From NCBI RefSeq assembly GCF_041020765.1, contig NZ_JBEUEJ010000009.1: a stretch of DNA of 64,000 nt. One strand, 5' to 3'. This document shows, piece by piece, positions 48,011 through 57,214 of this stretch. The position numbers and the translations under genes are program-made. The stretch is from Kineococcus terrestris (GTDB lineage Bacteria; Actinomycetota; Actinomycetes; Actinomycetales; Kineococcaceae). Position 1 is the first letter of the stretch. Every line of letters begins with the position of its first letter. Under the pieces are notes generated by a model. The model was given only the letters and a program-made list of their open reading frames with translations, searched no databases and was not told the DNA's origin.

Positions 48011-50769
48011 AGCTCACCGTGGACGGGACGGCCACCGAGGTGGAACCGCGGCCGGGCCAGTGCCTGCGCACCCTGCTGCGCGAGGGCTCGTGCACGGCGG
48101 TGAAGAAGGGCTGCGACAGCGGCGACTGCGGCGCCTGCACGGTGCTGGTGGACGGCGCGCCGGTGCGCTCGTGCCTGTACCCGGCGCTGCGCGCCGCGGA
48201 CCGCGAGGTCACCACCGCAGCGGGCCTGGCCCCCGCGGGGTGCCTGCACCCGGTGCAGCAGCGGTTCGTGGACGCGGCGGGGTTCCAGTGCGGTTTCTGC
48301 ACGCCGGGGATGGTCGTCACCGCGGCCGCGCTGGACGAGCGGCAGCGCGCCGACCTCGACGAGCACCTCAAGGGGAACCTGTGCCGCTGCACCGGGTACC
48401 GGTCCGTGCGCGAGGCGGTCGCGGGCGACCGGGACCCCTCGACGCCCCCGCCGGCCCGCAGCGGCGCGGTGGGCGAGGCGGTGAGCGCTCCGGCCGCGCA
48501 CCGCGTCGTCACCGGCACCGAGCCGTTCACCCTCGACCTCGCCGACGGCGACGTCCCGCCCGGGCTGCTGCACGTGGCGGTGCTGCGCAGCCCGCACGCG
48601 CACGCCCGCGTCCGCTCGATCGACGTGCGCGCGGCCGCCGCGCTGGAGGGGGTGCACCTGGTCCTGACCCACCACGACGTCCCGCAGGTGCTGTTCTCCA
48701 CCGGCCGCCACCAGGACCGCCTCGACGACCCCGACGACACCCTCGTGCTCGACCCCGTCCTGCGCCACCACGGCCAGCGGGTCGCGGTGGCCGTGGCGGA
48801 GTCCGTGGCGCTCGCGGAGGAGGCGCTGCGGGCGGTCGTCGTGGACTACGAGGTGCTGCCCGCCGTCCTGGACCCGCACCGGGCGGGCGAGCCCGGTGCG
48901 CCGCTGCTGCACGCCGACAAGGACGCCGACGCCAGCCGCATCGCCGACCCCGGCGCGAACCTCGTCGCCCAGCTGCACAGCGAGGTCGGCGACGTGGCGT
49001 CCGCGTTCGCGGCCGCGCACACCGTCGTCGAGGGCACCTGGCGCACTCAGCGCGTCGCGCACCTGGCGCTGGAGACGCACGGCGCCGTCGGGTGGCTGGA
49101 CGAGCGGGGGCGCCTGGTGGTGCGCAGCAGCACGCAGGTGCCGTTCCTCGTGCGCGACGAGCTGGCCCGCGTCCTGGACCTGCCGCGCGAGCGGGTGCGG
49201 GTGCTCGCCGCCCGCGTGGGCGGCGGTTTCGGCGGCAAGCAGGAGATGCTCGTCGAGGACCTCGTCGCCCTGGCGGTGCTGCGCACCGGCCGGCCCGTGC
49301 AGTACGAGACCACCCGCCGCGAGGCGCTCACGGCCCTGCCGACGCGCCACCCGATGAGCGTGCGGGTGCGCCTGGGCGCGGACGCCGACGGGACGCTGAC
49401 GGCGCTCGCGGTGGACCTGCTCTCCGACGCCGGCGCCTACGGCAACCACTCCCCGGGGGTGATGTTCCACTCCGTGCACGAGTCGGTGGCCACGTACCGG
49501 TGCGCGAACAAGCGCGTGAACGCCCGGGCCGTCTACACGAACTCCGTACCCTCGGGGGCGTTCCGCGGGTACGGCCTGGGGCAGGTCGTCTTCGCCCTGG
49601 AGTCGGCGCTGGACGACCTGGCGCGCGAGCTCGGCCTCGACCCGTTCGCGGTGCGGCGCAGGAACGTCGTCGTCCCCGGCGACCGGTTCGTCGCGACCAC
49701 CGACCCCGCCGTCACCGGTGAGGACGACGGCCTGCGGTTCGGCAGCTACGGCCTGGACCAGTGCCTCGACCTCGTCGAGCGGGAACTGCCGCGCGGCGGC
49801 GACCCCGTGCCCGACGGGCCCGGCTGGCGCACGGGTTCCGGGATCGCCCTGTCAATGATCGCCACCGTGCCGCCGCGCGGGCACGTCGCGGAGGTCTCCG
49901 CGGCCCTGCTGGCCGACGGGACGTGGGAGCTGAACGTCGGCACCGCGGAGTTCGGCAACGGCACGACGACCGTGCACACCCAGATCGCGGTGCAGGCGCT
50001 GGGCACGACCGCCGACCGGTTGCGGTTGCGCCAGGCCGACACCGACGTCACGGGCCACGACACCGGGGCGTTCGGTTCCGCGGGGTCCGTCGTCGCCGGC
50101 CGTGCGCTGCTGACCGCCTGCGAGCGCCTCGCGGGGCAGGTGCGGGCGCTGGCCGCTGAGCGGTTCGGGGCGGACCCGGCCGAGGTCGTCCTGCACCCGG
50201 ACGGGGTGCGCTGCGGGAACCGCACCGCGACGCTGGCGGACCTGCACGCGCAGGCGGTGCGCGCCACCGGCCGCGGACCGCGGGCCGAGGGCCGCGACGA
50301 CGCGGCGCTGCGCTCGGTCGCGTTCAACGTCCAGGGGTTCCGCGTCGCCGTGCACCCGGCCACGGGCGAGGTGCGGGTCCTGCGCTCGGTGCACGCGGTC
50401 GACGCGGGCGTCGTCCTGAACCCCGTGCAGCTGCGCGGGCAGGTCGAGGGCGGGGTGGCCCAGGCCATCGGCTCCGCCCTGTTCGAGGAGGTGCACCGCC
50501 ACCCCGACGGCAGCCCGGCCACGACCTCGCTGCGCGAGTACCACGCGCCGCGCGCGGCCGACCTCGGCGAGACGCAGGTCCTGTTCGCCGACACCGTCGA
50601 CGCCGTCGGCCCGCTGGGGGCGAAGTCGATGAGCGAGGCCCCCTACAACCCCGTCGCCCCCGCCCTGGCGAACGCGGTGCGCGACGCCACCGGTGTGCGC
50701 CTGCGGGAACTGCCGATGCGCCCGGACCGGGTGTGGCGCGCGCTGCGGGAGGTGGCGGAGCGTGCGTGA
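48007..50769 (+). CDS. Xanthine dehydrogenase, fused 2Fe-2S and molybdopterin subunit
   Basis: 920 residues. Residues about 1-150 carry two [2Fe-2S] clusters: GCDSGDCGACTVLVDG with a later C, then CGFCTPG and CRCTGY. After a short linker the molybdenum domain begins (GTEPFTLDLADG...LHVAVLRSPHAHARVRSIDV). It contains GGGFGGKQEM, GAFRGYGLGQ, the GTAEFGNGTTTVHTQ loop and, near the end, KSMSEAPYNPVAPALANAV with the glutamate expected for catalysis. The usual bacterial split is separate Fe-S and Mo chains or one chain with FAD between; here FAD is separate and Fe-S/Mo are fused. Most likely substrate xanthine/hypoxanthine by context. Confidence 0.93.
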   Translation: MKLTVDGTATEVEPRPGQCLRTLLREGSCTAVKKGCDSGDCGACTVLVDGAPVRSCLYPALRAADREVTTAAGLAPAGCLHPVQQRFVDAAGFQCGFCTPGMVVTAAALDERQRADLDEHLKGNLCRCTGYRSVREAVAGDRDPSTPPPARSGAVGEAVSAPAAHRVVTGTEPFTLDLADGDVPPGLLHVAVLRSPHAHARVRSIDVRAAAALEGVHLVLTHHDVPQVLFSTGRHQDRLDDPDDTLVLDPVLRHHGQRVAVAVAESVALAEEALRAVVVDYEVLPAVLDPHRAGEPGAPLLHADKDADASRIADPGANLVAQLHSEVGDVASAFAAAHTVVEGTWRTQRVAHLALETHGAVGWLDERGRLVVRSSTQVPFLVRDELARVLDLPRERVRVLAARVGGGFGGKQEMLVEDLVALAVLRTGRPVQYETTRREALTALPTRHPMSVRVRLGADADGTLTALAVDLLSDAGAYGNHSPGVMFHSVHESVATYRCANKRVNARAVYTNSVPSGAFRGYGLGQVVFALESALDDLARELGLDPFAVRRRNVVVPGDRFVATTDPAVTGEDDGLRFGSYGLDQCLDLVERELPRGGDPVPDGPGWRTGSGIALSMIATVPPRGHVAEVSAALLADGTWELNVGTAEFGNGTTTVHTQIAVQALGTTADRLRLRQADTDVTGHDTGAFGSAGSVVAGRALLTACERLAGQVRALAAERFGADPAEVVLHPDGVRCGNRTATLADLHAQAVRATGRGPRAEGRDDAALRSVAFNVQGFRVAVHPATGEVRVLRSVHAVDAGVVLNPVQLRGQVEGGVAQAIGSALFEEVHRHPDGSPATTSLREYHAPRAADLGETQVLFADTVDAVGPLGAKSMSEAPYNPVAPALANAVRDATGVRLRELPMRPDRVWRALREVAERA

Positions 50770-51940
50770 GCTGTTCGGCGACCTGCGCCGGGTGCTGGCC
50801 GCGGGCGAGCCGTTCGCCGTGGCGACGGTGTTCCGCGTGGAGGGCTCGGCCCCGCGGCCGGCGGGCGCCTCCCTCGTCGTCACCGCGGACGGGGCCGTGA
50901 GCGGCAGCGTCTCGGGCGGCTGCGTGGAGGGCGCGGTCTACGAGATGTGCCGGCAGGCCCTGGAGGACGGGTGCGCCCGCACCGAGCGGTTCGGGGTGGA
51001 GGACGGCGTGGACGACCCGTTCGCGGTCGGGCTGACCTGCGGCGGCACCCTGGACGTCCTCGTGCGGCCGGTCGCGGGGGCGGACGCGGACCTGCTGCGC
51101 CGGGCCGTCGAGGCGGACGCGGACGGGAGGGCCGTGGTGCTGGCGACCGTCGTCGGCGCTGCGGGCCCGGCCGGGGCGGCCCCGCTGGGACGGACCCTGC
51201 TCCTCGAGGACGGGCGGGTCGTGGGGAGCCTGGGCGACCGGGTGCTCGACGAGAGCGTCGCGGGCGCGGCGGCCGGTGCTCTGCGGGACGGCGGCTGGGA
51301 CGGCAGCCGGGACGCCGGCGGGTCCCTGGTGCGCGGGGGCGCCGCCGGGTGGCGCGCCGGGGTGGAGGTCCTCCTCGAGGTCGTCGCCCCGCCGCCGCGG
51401 ATGCTGCTGTTCGGCGCCGTCGAACCGGCGGCGGCGCTGAGCCGGCTGGGGAGGTTCCTCGGCTACCGCGTGACCGTCTGCGACGCCCGGGCCGTCTTCG
51501 CGACCGCCGCCCGGTTCCCGGACGCCGACGAGGTCGTCGTCCAGCGCCCCGACGCGTACCTGCGCGCGACGCCCGTCGACGGGCGCACGGTCGTGTGCGT
51601 CCTCACCCACGACGAGCGGTTCGACGTGCCGGTGCTGCGGGAGGCGCTGCGCGGGCCGGCCGGGTTCGTCGGCGCCCTGGGCTCGCGGCGCACGCACCGC
51701 GACCGCCTGGCGCGGCTGGCGGCCGCGGGGGTGGGGCCCGGGGAGGTCGCCCGGCTGTCCTCGCCGATCGGGCTGGACCTGGGCGGGCGGACCCCGGAGG
51801 AGACCGCCCTGTCGATCGTCGCGGAGGTCGTCGCGGCCCGGCGCGGCGGCAGCGGGGCGCGGCTGAGCGGTACCGCCGGGCCGATCCACCGCGCCGGCGC
51901 GTCGCCGGCGCTCGTCGAGGAGGTGCGCCGGTGCTCGTGA
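50762..51940 (+). CDS. xdhC: XdhC-type molybdenum cofactor maturation factor
   Basis: 392 residues. The N-terminal XdhC domain has FAVATVFRVEGSAPRPAGASLVVTADGAVSGSVSGGCVEGAVYE and LTCGGTLDVLVRPV; the C-terminal Rossmann domain has MLLFGAVEPAAALSRLGRFLGYRVTVCDARAVFA and GFVGALGSRRTHRDRL. XdhC proteins bind and protect the sulfurated cofactor and insert it into XDH. The start GTG 50762 lies eight bases inside the end of the Mo subunit gene. Partner genes in the cluster are the MobA-like transferase and the XDH chains. Confidence 0.93.
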   Translation: MRELFGDLRRVLAAGEPFAVATVFRVEGSAPRPAGASLVVTADGAVSGSVSGGCVEGAVYEMCRQALEDGCARTERFGVEDGVDDPFAVGLTCGGTLDVLVRPVAGADADLLRRAVEADADGRAVVLATVVGAAGPAGAAPLGRTLLLEDGRVVGSLGDRVLDESVAGAAAGALRDGGWDGSRDAGGSLVRGGAAGWRAGVEVLLEVVAPPPRMLLFGAVEPAAALSRLGRFLGYRVTVCDARAVFATAARFPDADEVVVQRPDAYLRATPVDGRTVVCVLTHDERFDVPVLREALRGPAGFVGALGSRRTHRDRLARLAAAGVGPGEVARLSSPIGLDLGGRTPEETALSIVAEVVAARRGGSGARLSGTAGPIHRAGASPALVEEVRRCS

Positions 51941-53352
51941 GCGGTCGGACGGACGGGACGGCGGTGCCGCCGGTGCCGCCGGTGCCGCCGGTGGGCGCTG
52001 CGCCGCGCGCGGACGTGGTGGTGCGCGCGGCGCGGGCCGTGGTCGGCGGGGCGGTGCGGGCGGTGTCGGTGGCCGTGCGCGACGGGCGGGTCGTTGGGCT
52101 CGAGGCGCTGGAGCACCCCTGGGAGGCGGCGCGGGAGGTGGTCCTGGCCGCCGACGAGGTGCTGCTGCCGGGGCTGGTCGACACCCACGTGCACGTCAAC
52201 GAACCCGGCCGCACCGCGTGGGAGGGTTTCGCCTCCGCGACCCGCGCGGCGGCCGCCGGGGGGATCACGACCCTGCTGGACATGCCGCTGAACAGCGTGC
52301 CGGCGACCCTGGACCCGGACGCGCTGGCCGCCAAGCGGGCCGCGGCCCGGGGGCGGTGCGCGGTCGACGTCGGTTTCTGGGGCGGGGCGGTCCCCGGCAA
52401 CGCCGGCCGGCTCGCGGCCCTGCACGAGGCCGGGGTGTTCGGGGTGAAGTGCTTCCTGCTCGACTCGGGGGTGGAGGAGTTCCCGCCGCTGGACGCGGAC
52501 GGCCTGCGGGCGGCGATGACCGAGCTGGCGCGCTTCGACGGCCTGCTGCTGGTCCACGCCGAGGACCCCGACCAGATCGCCGCCCACGCCCACCCCGGGG
52601 GCCGGCGGTTCGCCGACTTCCTCGCCTCCCGGCCGCCGGTCGCCGAGGCGCTCGCGGTGCGGGCGGTCGCGGAGGCCGCCGCCCGCACCGGCGCCCGGGC
52701 GCACGTCGTCCACCTGTCCTCCGCGGCGGGGGTGGCCGAGGTGCGCGCCGCCCGGGCGGCCGGGACGCGGCTGTCCGCGGAGACGTGCCCGCACTACCTG
52801 GTGCTCGACGCCGACGCGGTCCCCGACGGGGACACCCGGTTCAAGTGCTGCCCGCCGGTGCGCGGGCGGGCCGAGCGGGACGCGCTGTGGGACGGGCTGC
52901 TGGACGGCACGATCGGCTGCGTCGTCTCGGACCACTCCCCGTGCACGGTGGAGCTGAAGCGCCTGCGGGAGGGCGACTTCGGCACCGCGTGGGGCGGCAT
53001 CGCCTCGGTGCAGCTGGGGCTGCCCGTCGTGTGGACCGCGGCCCGCGAGCGGGGGATCGGGCTGGAGACCGTCGTGGGCTGGATGTCCTCGGCCCCGGCC
53101 GACCTGGCGGGCCTGGACGACCGCGGCCGGATCGCGGTGGGCGCGCTCGCCGACTTCGCCGTGTTCGCGCCCGAGCAGGAGTGGACCGTCGACGCGCGCG
53201 CGCTGCGGCACCGCAACCCGGTGACGCCCTACGACGGCCGCGCGCTGACCGGCGCCGTCCGCTCCACCTGGCGGCGCGGGGAACGGGTCGACCTGGACGG
53301 CGAGGCCCGCGGGCAGTTGCTGGAGCGCCCGCCGGGCGCGGGGAGAGGGTGA
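51931..53352 (+). CDS. allB: Allantoinase
   Basis: Opens the allantoin ring to allantoate. 473 residues from GTG 51931, chosen because GAGGAGGTG is seven bases upstream; GTG 51937 is the alternative. An amidohydrolase with a dinuclear zinc site: DTHVHVNEPGR, the carboxylated lysine in GVFGVKCFLLDSG, HAEDP, AHVVHLSSAAG, AETCPHYL and CVVSDHSPC. The LDMPLNSVPAT stretch is allantoinase-like rather than dihydropyrimidinase-like. The N-terminus has the oddity V-P-P repeated three times, encoded by a 9-bp tandem repeat. It overlaps both neighbours. Confidence 0.95.
   Translation: MLVSGRTDGTAVPPVPPVPPVGAAPRADVVVRAARAVVGGAVRAVSVAVRDGRVVGLEALEHPWEAAREVVLAADEVLLPGLVDTHVHVNEPGRTAWEGFASATRAAAAGGITTLLDMPLNSVPATLDPDALAAKRAAARGRCAVDVGFWGGAVPGNAGRLAALHEAGVFGVKCFLLDSGVEEFPPLDADGLRAAMTELARFDGLLLVHAEDPDQIAAHAHPGGRRFADFLASRPPVAEALAVRAVAEAAARTGARAHVVHLSSAAGVAEVRAARAAGTRLSAETCPHYLVLDADAVPDGDTRFKCCPPVRGRAERDALWDGLLDGTIGCVVSDHSPCTVELKRLREGDFGTAWGGIASVQLGLPVVWTAARERGIGLETVVGWMSSAPADLAGLDDRGRIAVGALADFAVFAPEQEWTVDARALRHRNPVTPYDGRALTGAVRSTWRRGERVDLDGEARGQLLERPPGAGRG
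51964..51990 (+). repeat. Three tandem 9-bp copies inside allB
   Basis: GTGCCGCCG repeats three times in frame and encodes V-P-P repeats at the extreme N-terminus of allantoinase, outside the catalytic fold. Copy-number change would not shift the frame. Confidence 0.9.
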
Positions 53353-54704
53353 GCGCGGTGGACGGCCGAGGAGTTCGTCGAGGAGTCCGGGAGCGGGGGT
53401 CGCTGGTGGGGGAGCCGTCGAGCGGGGTCGGTGTCGCGCAGCCGGCGCTGCGCGACACCCGTCTGCTGCGCACCGCGGTCGGTGCGCCGGTGTCGCCGCC
53501 GCCGCGGCTGCTCATGGGTCCCGGTCCCGTCACCGTCGACCCGCGGGTGCTGCGCGCGATGTCCGCGCAGCTCGTCGGGCAGTACGACCCGGCGATGACG
53601 GCGTACATGGACGAGACCCGTGCCCTGTACCGGGAGGTGTTCGCGACGGACAACGAGGCGACCGTCCTCGTCGACGGCACCTCCCGCGCCGGGATCGAGG
53701 CCGCGCTGGTCTCGCTCATCACCCCCGGCGACACCGTCCTCGTGCCGGTGTTCGGCCGCTTCGGGCACCTGCTGCGCGAGATCGCCGAGCGCTGCGGCGC
53801 CGACGTCCACGTCCGCGAGGTGCCGTGGGGGACGGTGTTCACGCTCGAGGAGCTCGAGGCGGCCGTCCGAGAGGTCCGCCCGTCGCTGGTCGCCCTCGTG
53901 CAGGGCGACACCTCCACCACGATGAACCAGCCGCTGGAGGGCGTCGGCGCGCTGTGCCACCGCTACGGCGCCCTGCTGTACGTCGACGTCACCGCGTCGC
54001 TGGCGGGCAACCCCTTCGAGATGGACGCCTGGGAGGTCGACGCCGCCACGGCCGGGTTGCAGAAGTGCCTCGGCGGCCCCTCCGGCAGCGCCCCGCTGTC
54101 GCTGTCGCCGCGGGCGGTGGAGGTGGTCCGGCGCCGGCGCAGCGTCGAGGCGGGCCTGCGCGCCGACCCGGGCCCGGGCGGGCGGACCGCGGTGGGGGAC
54201 CTGCGGATCCGCTCCAACTACTTCGACCTCGCGATGGTCCTCGACTACTGGGGCGAGGAGCGGCTGAACCACCACACGGAGGCCACCACGATGCTCTACG
54301 GCGCCCGCGAGTGCGCCCGGCTGCTGCTGGAGGAGGGCCTGGGCGAGGTCGTCGCCCGGCACCGCCTGCACGGGGCCGCGATGCTCGCCGGGGTCCGCGG
54401 GCTGGGCCTCGCCGTGTTCGGCGACGTGGAGCGCAAGATGCACAACGTCGTCGCCGTCCACGTCCCCGCGGGCGTCGGCGCCGACGCCGTGCGCGCGGAA
54501 CTGCTCGACGACTACGGCATCGAGATCGGCACCAGCTTCGGCCCGCTGGCCGGGCGGGTGTGGCGCATCGGCACGATGGGCTACAACGCCCGCAAGGACG
54601 CCGTGCTCGTGACGCTCGCCGCGCTGGAGCAGGTGCTGCGCCGCCACGGCGCGCCCGTCGAACCGGGCGGCGGAACCGCTGCCGCGCAGGAGGTGTACGC
54701 GTGA
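53349..54704 (+). CDS. pucG: (S)-ureidoglycine-glyoxylate aminotransferase
   Basis: PLP enzyme that moves the amino group of ureidoglycine to glyoxylate, giving oxalurate (N-carbamoyl-2-oxoglycine) and glycine. 451 residues from GTG 53349, which overlaps the allB stop; GTG 53406 would give 432 residues and is nearer the family length. Class V signature: LLMGPGPVTVDPRVLRAMSAQLVGQYDPAMTAYMDETRALYREVF, VDGTSRAGIEAALVSLI, YVDVTASLAGNPFEMDAW and AATAGLQKCLGGPSG with the PLP lysine. The first 50 residues are Arg/Gly-rich and probably non-essential. Confidence 0.92.
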   Translation: MSAVDGRGVRRGVRERGSLVGEPSSGVGVAQPALRDTRLLRTAVGAPVSPPPRLLMGPGPVTVDPRVLRAMSAQLVGQYDPAMTAYMDETRALYREVFATDNEATVLVDGTSRAGIEAALVSLITPGDTVLVPVFGRFGHLLREIAERCGADVHVREVPWGTVFTLEELEAAVREVRPSLVALVQGDTSTTMNQPLEGVGALCHRYGALLYVDVTASLAGNPFEMDAWEVDAATAGLQKCLGGPSGSAPLSLSPRAVEVVRRRRSVEAGLRADPGPGGRTAVGDLRIRSNYFDLAMVLDYWGEERLNHHTEATTMLYGARECARLLLEEGLGEVVARHRLHGAAMLAGVRGLGLAVFGDVERKMHNVVAVHVPAGVGADAVRAELLDDYGIEIGTSFGPLAGRVWRIGTMGYNARKDAVLVTLAALEQVLRRHGAPVEPGGGTAAAQEVYA

Positions 54705-55993
54705 GCGCGGCGACCGGAGCCGGCGTTCAGTGGGACGCGCGGCAGGGCGTCCGGCACGACGCGGGCGCCGGCGCGCGGCGGGTGCTGGAGCGCTGCGACG
54801 AGCTCGCGGCGGTCTCGGCGCTCGCGCACGGCATCGAGCGCGTCCACCTCTCGCCCGAGCACGCGTGCGCCAACGCGCTGGCCGCGGGCTGGGTGCGCGA
54901 GTGCGGGGCGCGCACGTGGACCGACCAGGCCGGCAACCTGTGGGGCCGGCTGGAGGGCCGGGAACCCGGCCTGCCGGCCCTGGTGCTCGGCTCGCACCTG
55001 GACACCGTCACGGACGCCGGGCGCTACGACGGCGTCCTGGGGGTGCTCAGCGCCGTCGAGGTCGCCCGGCGGCTCGCCCCGCGGGCCGGGGAGCTGCCCT
55101 TCGCGCTGGAGCTCGTGGCGTTCTCCGACGAGGAGGGCACCCGGTTCTCCACCGCCCTGACGGGCAGTTCCGCCGTCGCCGGGACGTGGGACGAGGCCTG
55201 GTGGGAGCGCCGCGACCGCGACGGCGTCACGGTGCGGCGGGCGGCCGAGGAGTTCGGGCTGGACCCCTCCCGGATCGGCGAGGCCGCCCGCGCGCCGCAG
55301 GACCTCGTCGGCTACCTGGAGCTGCACATCGAGCAGGGCCCGCTCCTGGAGGCCGCCGGCCGCCCCCTCGGGGTGGTCACCTCCGTCGCCGGGGCCCGGC
55401 GGTTCGCCGGCCGCGTCGTCGGGGAGGCCCGGCACGCCGGCGGCACCCCGTACCCCGCGCGCCGCGACGCCCTCGTCGGGGCCGCCGAGGTCGTGCTGGC
55501 CGTCGAGCGCCTCGCGGTCCAGCGCGGCGGCATCGCGACCGTCGGCCGGTTGCAGGCGCACCCCGGCGGGGTCAACGTCGTGCCGGGGCTGGTCGAGTTC
55601 TCCCTCGACGTGCGCGCCGAGCGCGACGAGGACCGCGACGCCCTCGTCGCGGCGGTCGAGGAGCACGCGCGGGGAGTCTGCGCCGAGCGCCGGCTCGGGT
55701 TCGAGCTGACCGAGGTCCACCGCGCCGCGGGCGTCGGCTGCGACGCGGACCTGACGGCCTCGGTGGTGGCCGGGATCGCCGCCACCGGCGACGCGGACCC
55801 GCTGCGGACGTGGTCGCGCGCCGGGCACGACGCGATGGCGGTGGCCGCGGTCACCCCGGTCGCGATGCTCTTCGTGCGCTGCGAGGGCGGTGTCAGCCAC
55901 GCCCCCGCGGAGGCCGTCACCGCCGCCGACGTGGCGGCCGGACTGGACGCCCTCGAGGCGGCGGTGCTCGACGTCGCCGCCCGCCGCGCGTGA
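54701..55993 (+). CDS. allC: Allantoate amidohydrolase
   Basis: M20-family metallo-amidohydrolase that turns allantoate into ureidoglycine plus CO2 and ammonia. 430 residues: LGSHLDTVTDAGRYDGVLGVLSAVEVARRL and AFSDEEGTRF hold the metal ligands, YLELHIEQGPLLE the family HIEQGP motif, and GEARHAGGTPYPARRDALVGAAEVVLAVE the dimerisation-domain histidine. N-carbamoyl amino-acid hydrolases are close relatives; the operon settles the assignment. The GTG overlaps the pucG stop and its stop overlaps the amidase start. Confidence 0.93.
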   Translation: MSAATGAGVQWDARQGVRHDAGAGARRVLERCDELAAVSALAHGIERVHLSPEHACANALAAGWVRECGARTWTDQAGNLWGRLEGREPGLPALVLGSHLDTVTDAGRYDGVLGVLSAVEVARRLAPRAGELPFALELVAFSDEEGTRFSTALTGSSAVAGTWDEAWWERRDRDGVTVRRAAEEFGLDPSRIGEAARAPQDLVGYLELHIEQGPLLEAAGRPLGVVTSVAGARRFAGRVVGEARHAGGTPYPARRDALVGAAEVVLAVERLAVQRGGIATVGRLQAHPGGVNVVPGLVEFSLDVRAERDEDRDALVAAVEEHARGVCAERRLGFELTEVHRAAGVGCDADLTASVVAGIAATGDADPLRTWSRAGHDAMAVAAVTPVAMLFVRCEGGVSHAPAEAVTAADVAAGLDALEAAVLDVAARRA

Positions 55994-57195
55994 GCGCACC
56001 GGGACCGCGGGCCGCGCCGGACCCCGGCGCGCTCACCTGGCGCCCCCCGGACGGCGCGGTGCCCCTGCCCGCGGGCAGCGGGACGGGGCCGCTGGCCGGT
56101 GTCCGCGTGGCGGTCAAGGACGTCGTCGCCGTGGCGGGGCAGCGCACCGGCGCCGGGGTGCCCCGCTGGCTGGAGCGGGCCCTGCCCGCCGCGGCCAGCG
56201 CCCCCGCGCTGCAGGCGCTGCTGGACGCCGGCGCCGCCGTCGCCGGGCTCGCCCGCACCGACGAGCTGGCCTTCTCCCTGCTGGGCGTCAACGCCCACTA
56301 CGGCACCCCGCCCAACCCGGCCGCGCCCGGCCGGGTCCCCGGCGGCTCCTCCTCCGGGTGCGCCGCGGCGGTGGCCGGCGGCGCCGCCGACCTCGGCCTG
56401 GGCACCGACACGGCCGGGTCGCTGCGCGTGCCCGGCTCCTGGTGCGGCCTGCACGCCTGGCGGCCCACCCACGGCGCCGTCGACACCACCGGCGTGCTGC
56501 CGCTGGCCCCCTCCTTCGACACGGTGGGGCTCCTGGCCCGCGACGCGGGGCTGCTCGCCGCGGCGGCGCGGGTGCTGCTGCCCGGTGCGTCCGCGCCCGT
56601 CCGGCGCCCGGCGGCCCTGCTGCGCAGCCGCACCCTGCTCGGGCTGGCCGAGCCCGCCACGGCGCGGGCGGTCGAGGCGGCGCTGGCGGCGCTGGCCGAG
56701 CGGACGGGCCTGCCCGTGCGCGACGTCGGCGACGACGTCACCGCCGACGAGGCCGGGGAGTGGGCGGCCGCCTTCCGCACCGCGCAGGCCGCCGAGGCGT
56801 GGGCCGCCCACGGCGCGTTCGTCACCGCCGAGCCCGGCGCCCTGTCCCCGGCGGTCGAGGCGCGGTTCCGGGCGGGCGAGCGCACGGGCGCCGCGCAGCT
56901 CGCCGCGGCGCGGGCGGTCGTCGAGCGCACCCGCGCCCGCCTGGACGCGGTGCTGGAGGACGGGTGGCTGTGCCTGCCGAGCACCGCGACCCCCGCGCCG
57001 CCGGTCGGCGCGCCACCGGAGCTGTTCGAGGCCGTGCGCGCCGGGACGCTCCCGCTGACGACCCTGGCCTCGCAGACGGGGGTGCCCGCCGTCGGCCTGC
57101 CCGCGGGCAGGGCCGGCGGGCTGCCCGTGGGCCTGTGCGTGCTGGCGCCGCGCGGTGAGGACCGCTCGCTGCTGGCGCTGGTCGCCGGAGGCTGA
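55990..57195 (+). CDS. Amidase-signature hydrolase in the ureide operon
   Basis: 401 residues. The Ser-cisSer-Lys triad of the amidase signature family is visible: Lys in GVRVAVKDVVAVAG, the cis-Ser in PGGSSSGCAAAVAGG, and the nucleophile Ser in LGTDTAGSLRVPGSW (family GTDTGGSxRxPA; here Ala replaces the second Gly). The substrate is not readable. It is the last gene of the coupled chain after PucG and AllC, so oxalurate or another carbamoylated ureide is a plausible substrate; allophanate hydrolase belongs to the same family. GatA-type tRNA amidotransferase is unlikely because gatB/gatC are absent. Confidence 0.85.
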   Translation: MSAPGPRAAPDPGALTWRPPDGAVPLPAGSGTGPLAGVRVAVKDVVAVAGQRTGAGVPRWLERALPAAASAPALQALLDAGAAVAGLARTDELAFSLLGVNAHYGTPPNPAAPGRVPGGSSSGCAAAVAGGAADLGLGTDTAGSLRVPGSWCGLHAWRPTHGAVDTTGVLPLAPSFDTVGLLARDAGLLAAAARVLLPGASAPVRRPAALLRSRTLLGLAEPATARAVEAALAALAERTGLPVRDVGDDVTADEAGEWAAAFRTAQAAEAWAAHGAFVTAEPGALSPAVEARFRAGERTGAAQLAAARAVVERTRARLDAVLEDGWLCLPSTATPAPPVGAPPELFEAVRAGTLPLTTLASQTGVPAVGLPAGRAGGLPVGLCVLAPRGEDRSLLALVAGG

Positions 57196-57214
57196 CCCGC
57201 GGCGGCGCGCCTCC

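Noticed and set aside
45082..49479. A minus-strand open frame of about 1,460 codons across the purine cluster
   Set aside because: Antisense shadow of pucR-frame and xdh genes; no domain is recognisable.
55990..57195. Amidase as GatA of the tRNA amidotransferase
   Set aside because: No gatB or gatC nearby and the gene is fused by overlap to a ureide catabolic operon.
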